From: Ignelater luminosus
Taxonomy: Eukaryota; Arthropoda; Insecta; Coleoptera; Elateridae
Length of the DNA stretch: 64,000 bases
Direction: 5' to 3'
Assembly (NCBI GenBank): GCA_011009095.1
Contig: VTPC01000013.1
Location: forward strand, 44,326 to 108,325
The position numbers and the translations under genes were made by a program. Below the pieces are notes generated by a model. The model was given only the letters and a program-made list of their open reading frames with translations. It made no database searches and was not told the DNA's origin. Below are positions 59,341 through 64,000 of the stretch, in pieces. The stretch's first letter is position 1. Each line of letters starts with the position of its first letter.

Positions 59341-62300
59341 AAACTTAAACATGAAAATGATAATCACTCCTTGCATTACATAATTTTACTTATTCTGATA
59401 AATAAATAGTGTAGTTTTAATTAGTTTTAGTTTGTTAGAATTCTAATGATTTCGTTTATTGTAGAGGACTTAAAACATAAAAATATTAAAATAAATCACT
59501 TGCTTTTACAAATTTCCAACAGGTGTATAATTAGAATCGAATTACACAAAGAAATTAAATAAGTCAACAGGGTAGTTAATTAAAAACATGAAACAGATCA
59601 CTTAGATATTTTACGTTCAGTGACAAATTTATGCATCAATTTATCACAATTTCTGCCCAACTGCCTTTTAATGATTTAGTAGGAAATTGGTAGGCAATTC
59701 CAATACTGTCTATAAATTTTAAGGCTCGTTTTTTCTTATATTGTAGGCTTTTGCTCTAATATCATTTCTGTTGCAATAAATATTAGCTGATTGTTTAAAA
59801 GGACTTATTTAACTGCGTTTTGCGTTTCTAAACAAGTCAAAAATGTGGAAAATCAATGACTACGTGCCTTGCTAAATACATCTAAGCTATTTTATGTTGT
59901 TTTAGGTATATTAAATAATGCAATTTCTAAATTATCAAATTTATCTTTGTTTAAAGCTGTTTATACACTAACTATTTGGCAAATTTTACATGAAAACCTT
60001 CCCAATTAAGTTAAATCTGTTAAATTATGTCCAGAACTCGAAAAATAAGTTTACCAGAGTACCGTTTTCCAATGCAGCGCAGCTCTAGGTTATTAGAATG
60101 TTTAATTACCAAATGAAACATTCCTAAGGAAATGAACTTCTAATATTGATCTTAACTATTTAAATACCTAAACATTCTACACACATAAGCTGTAACTTTG
60201 TTATAATAAAGTCAGTGTTAGACTTTAGATCTTTATTAATTAGGAAGGTAAGCTACTAAGACAGGTGTTTTTTTCTTAAAGGACTTTATAAAATCGAAAA
60301 ATCAGAAGTAGAATTTCCCAACAATTTAAAGAATTCCATAAAGCTCACATTATTTAGAAAGTTTTCTAATATTTCAAGTTCTTTCGAAATACGTTCATCT
60401 CTATTCTTCAAATCGTCAAGTTGGTGATGAAATGTTTCGCTTGTAAAAGGTACTTCTACTATAACCTTATTAAATAAACAGTGATTAAGTTGTCTGACGT
60501 GGTTTACTTGAAGTTCTTAACTGATGTTGTCTAAAAAGTGAGTGATGTAAACTTCATTTAATTCTCGTTTTTAAAATTAAAATTCCAAGGTTTAAACTGG
60601 AGCAAAGTCACGCCTCGGGTTTTGTCAGAAAGTTTTGAACTTAGTTTACAGCTATACCGAACGTCAAAAAAATCGTTATTAAATTTCTTCGCCTTAATAA
60701 TATTCGAGTGAGTTTCGGCGGCTTCGTAAGTTTTGTATTGGATAATGCACCGGAAATTTATTACTCTTGCTCTAATTAACCTCACGTCTAGATCACATGT
60801 TGAAACAAGCGGAAATTTATTTACAAAGTTTTGTTCTATGCATTATAGATTGGAGCGAATTTTAGAAGCGCCAGGTGGTACTTACTTATTTATCACAGAA
60901 CTCTCGATTCCATTTCGGTCGTGGTCAGCATAGTGATCAATACTGACGTGATGTGTATTGATATCAGTTAACAACACACGTTGGCGAAAACTTCCGAAAT
61001 ACCTGTCTTACGATTTAAAACACACACATTTATCCGTTTCCATTAGAACTAACCAAAAGGAAACTGATTTGAGTAATTCACATAACCTAGAAGTATATAA
61101 TTTTAAATTTTTATAAAATGACTCTTTGAGCACGAGTTTTTCTCTGATACGTTTATTTTTTACAATGCACTTTATTTAAATTCACTAAGACTTAAAATTA
61201 CAGATTTCGTGTTGAAACTTTAAAGAGTTTACGTGTTAACTTGGTTTGAATAAGTAGTTTTAGAGTTTGCAAACAAGGGCTTTAAAGTTTTTCATGCAAT
61301 CACTGGTTTTTTGTTCGTTAAGGAATATCGAATATAAATTCTTATCAAAAGTTTCGAGGTAATTTTGGGCGTCCTAAAAATATCGGACATACATGGCCTG
61401 GATAAACGATCAAGCAACAGAGTAGCTGCGAGGAGTAGATAAACGACGCTTACTTTGAGAAGCCGAGGATCCCTTCCCGAGTCCTTCACTAACCTTATAA
61501 AAACTTAAGTGAAGGTTCGTGACCTGAGTGTCCTAGAAATTCTATAAGAATTATTTGAGTTTACTCTCTATGATATTTTCTCTGTCGCGCAGAAACTTTA
61601 TAAATATAAAATAAAAGAAAGCTTCGATGCCAATTCTCTAAACGGAAAATTGAAAACTATTGAGTTTTTAACTTTAACTGAATGCTCTTGAACTTTCCCA
61701 AAGAGGATGGCTAAATGGGAGCATAAAAGTTTCTTTACGTAATGGGTCTTTAGCTCAACTGTCACTTGTCATATGACGAATTCGGGTTGTTGTAGAAAAA
61801 GTTTTGTTCTAGTTATTTTGTTTCGTTGCAGTTTTCCCACGCAAGACTTGCCTTAATGTTAAATAACAACCACGACAAATTGCATCGATGCATTTATATA
61901 TAAAGCATAAAATAATTTCTATTAGCTAAATAAATATTTGGCGAATAATCCAACGGTAACGTAGGTTTGCAGTTTAAAAATTCTTTTTTAAATATTCTTA
62001 CTATTTTAAAGTACGTAAGTTACTTATTAGATATTTCTTTCTTATTGTAAGCAATTGAAACAAACTTTTACGTAAACGAATGATTTACTGTAAAGAGTTT
62101 ATTTATTTAAATGTAGTTTGATTTGGACATTTGAAATTCCTTAAACAATAATTCATAAATTCATTACTTACATTCATCAAGCTTAAGAGTCACTGATGAT
62201 TACATCGATTTATTTTGTATCCAAGAATTCACCGTAGAAACATTAAGGAAAAATATAACACTCTCTATGGATGTACAGCCTCCTTCAAAATTTTATTTGT

Positions 62301-64000
62301 TTAGGATATTATACCTCAAGCAAGCTGAATTTTCTATATGTAATTTTCATGTACCAAAACTGCTGTTTGTTACACATCATTACGCAACGAGCTTTAGAGC
62401 AATGACCTGGTGTACCACAGATGTGGGTTCAAATCCCAAGCGCAATCAAGATTTCTATATAACAGAAGATTAATTTACTACGTTCAACATGTTATTAATC
62501 ATAATTGAGTAAGATTGATTCAGTAAGATTTAACAAAATGACTTTACTCAATACTACAGGCAATCAACAAAACGATAAATGATAATGTTTTCTATTAATA
62601 GGTAGTCGACTTATTACAAACGAGTAAAAATAAAAGCGTTACGTATAGAAACAAAAAGAGAAACTAACTGAAATGAAAGTATCGTACTACGATCTGGATT
62701 AAAGTTCAGGAATTTTAGTCCAAAGAATCCCCCAATCCGAAACTGATGATAACAAAACTGTAATTTTACACAGTGGTCTTTGTTGATCTTCTTAACAGCA
62801 TACTAACGGTCCCCAACTCTCCCACGTCGGCTACCTCAAATTCCAGACGTTTAAACACTTGGAATTTTGTAAAAGTGCAATCAAGCTCTGGAATTGATGT
62901 TAGAAGAGAATTACTGGACCTATAACACTCATATAGGCCTTGAATGAAAGAAAAAAGCCTGGGTTATAATTCTAAGTAGTTAGTGACTACATGGCATTGG
63001 GTTTGACAGAAAGCGTCAAAATCCTTACAAAACAAGAAAAGTTTACACTTTTGTTTTGTCTTTTGTCTTTCAAAACGTAAACTCACTCTCCGTATTTTAC
63101 ATAATCAGACCCTTTACGCTTTTTTTCTTCCAGAACTACAGACCATAGCACTGCCCAAGTTGTTAGTGAAGCAATATTGCTCGAGTTTAGTTGGGTGAAG
63201 TCAAACTTTTAACCAAACATCGAGTTTTGGGGTCCAAGACGAAATTTTTTCTGTAAATCCGCAGCAGCTTTTTATGCAAATTATATACATCGTAAGATCT
63301 GAAGAGAATTTGTAGTAATATCTAGTCCGCTAGGCAACCTACTCTCTTTGACGAGTTTTCGATACGGAATATAGCGAAGTCAAACATTCAAAAAGTTTTT
63401 CTCAGCACTGCTTCTGAAGAAAAGAGTTACAGTCAAACAGGTCGCACAGTACTGGACGGTGGATATCGCTTTCAGGCGTTTGTTTTGCCGCGTCCGGACA
63501 ATTTTGGACCACATGCGATTTGGCTTATTTTTCATAATAGTATTTGAGGAGTACGAAACAAACTCCACTTAAAATCAAACTAACAGAGCCGAGATTCGAT
63601 GTGGTTGTCTATAGAGTTACAGTTTGACACCACTTTTGTGAAGACAACCCAGCCAGACTTCTTGGGTTAAGATACAATTTTTCCCCCATTATCAGGCGAC
63701 CCTTGGACGTGGATGCACCTAGACAACACATTAGATTTCCGACATCAAGCAGTTCTGATGTTTAAACAATTGCATTCTCTTATTTTGTGCCATTATTGGA
63801 TGCGAAACCACATTCTCTCTATATCTTTTAGAGAAGCAGCAAACTTGCAAATTGTCCCCGAAGTCTTTATGATAACAAAATCAACCAAGAGGGATATTAC
63901 CACAGCGGGGAAATTCATTGTACCTTTTGTGATGACAGCTTGAATTATCTACAACCTGTCCATTATACTCAGACTTGTTCTACAATATTACAAATAATTC
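59341..64000. other. unassigned DNA to the window edge
   Basis: No gene or element was recognised. 60560-60830 and 61370-61500 are less AT-rich and non-repetitive. A weak tRNA-like stretch lies at 62390-62450. The open frame at 63713-63943 and the region after 62800 have more even composition than the rest and may be decayed coding repeat, but I can name no domain. Confidence 0.4.
62392..62452 (+). repeat. weak tRNA-like B-box region
   Basis: TGTGGGTTCAAATCCCA is a good T-arm with a 5 bp stem and B-box. Upstream, GAGCTTTAGAGCAATGACC is only a poor D-arm match and no acceptor stem closes. It may be a tRNA-derived repeat or chance. Confidence 0.3.

Noticed and set aside
1-64000. CRISPR array or bacterial-type operon
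   Set aside because: No regularly spaced identical repeats and no operon-like gene packing; the content is that of a eukaryotic, transposon-rich genome.

Overview
The window reads as AT-rich, repeat-laden nuclear DNA from an arthropod, most likely an insect. The grounds are the mixture of transposon families (mariner, a second Tc1/mariner-type element, hAT, several LINE types), the AT richness and the lack of any compact gene layout. I could not recognise a single intact host protein-coding gene, rRNA gene or functional tRNA gene. The simplest reading is an intergenic or intronic gene desert. Species cannot be fixed from the sequence; a beetle-like genome is only a guess.

Layout. 1-2 kb: unassigned, with a small cluster of CACTTTGCCC motifs at the left edge. 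2.3-3.8 kb: minus-strand relic of a repeat-borne protein with a cysteine-rich tail. 3.9-9.9 kb: a 6 kb imperfect palindrome with ~2.2 kb arms around a 1.7 kb centre that holds the 3' part of a LINE. 13.5-16.9 kb: a LINE with a small internal inversion and a 1.95 kb Tc1/mariner-type element with ~300 bp inverted repeats in its reverse-transcriptase region. 24.5-25.8 kb: an almost intact 1.29 kb mariner. 29.5-30.8 kb: two decayed tandem-repeat arrays. 31.4 kb: a hammerhead-like motif of the kind seen in Penelope-like elements. 33.0-33.2 kb: a non-repetitive island with a symmetrical Sox/POU-like site. 35.5-37.1 kb: decayed Jockey/R1-type LINE. 40.86-44.57 kb: a hAT element with a perfect 8 bp target duplication, carrying a KRBA2/Ginger-like integrase element and a Tc1-type MITE cluster inside it. 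45.43-46.38 kb: GC-rich candidate solo LTR. 47.5-49.8 kb: an element with a DUF7869-like putative transposase and its own repeated terminal motif. 55.9-59.3 kb: RTE-type LINE interrupted by about 1 kb of foreign sequence. 59.4-64 kb: unassigned.

How the parts relate. Nothing here acts as a pathway; the content is a stratigraphy of insertions. The clearest orders are LINE, then the 1.95 kb Tc1/mariner-type element (13.5-16.9 kb), and hAT, then the integrase element and the MITEs (40.9-44.6 kb). The youngest-looking insertion is the mariner at 24.5 kb. All family assignments come from reading translations and repeats by eye; none was checked by database search.
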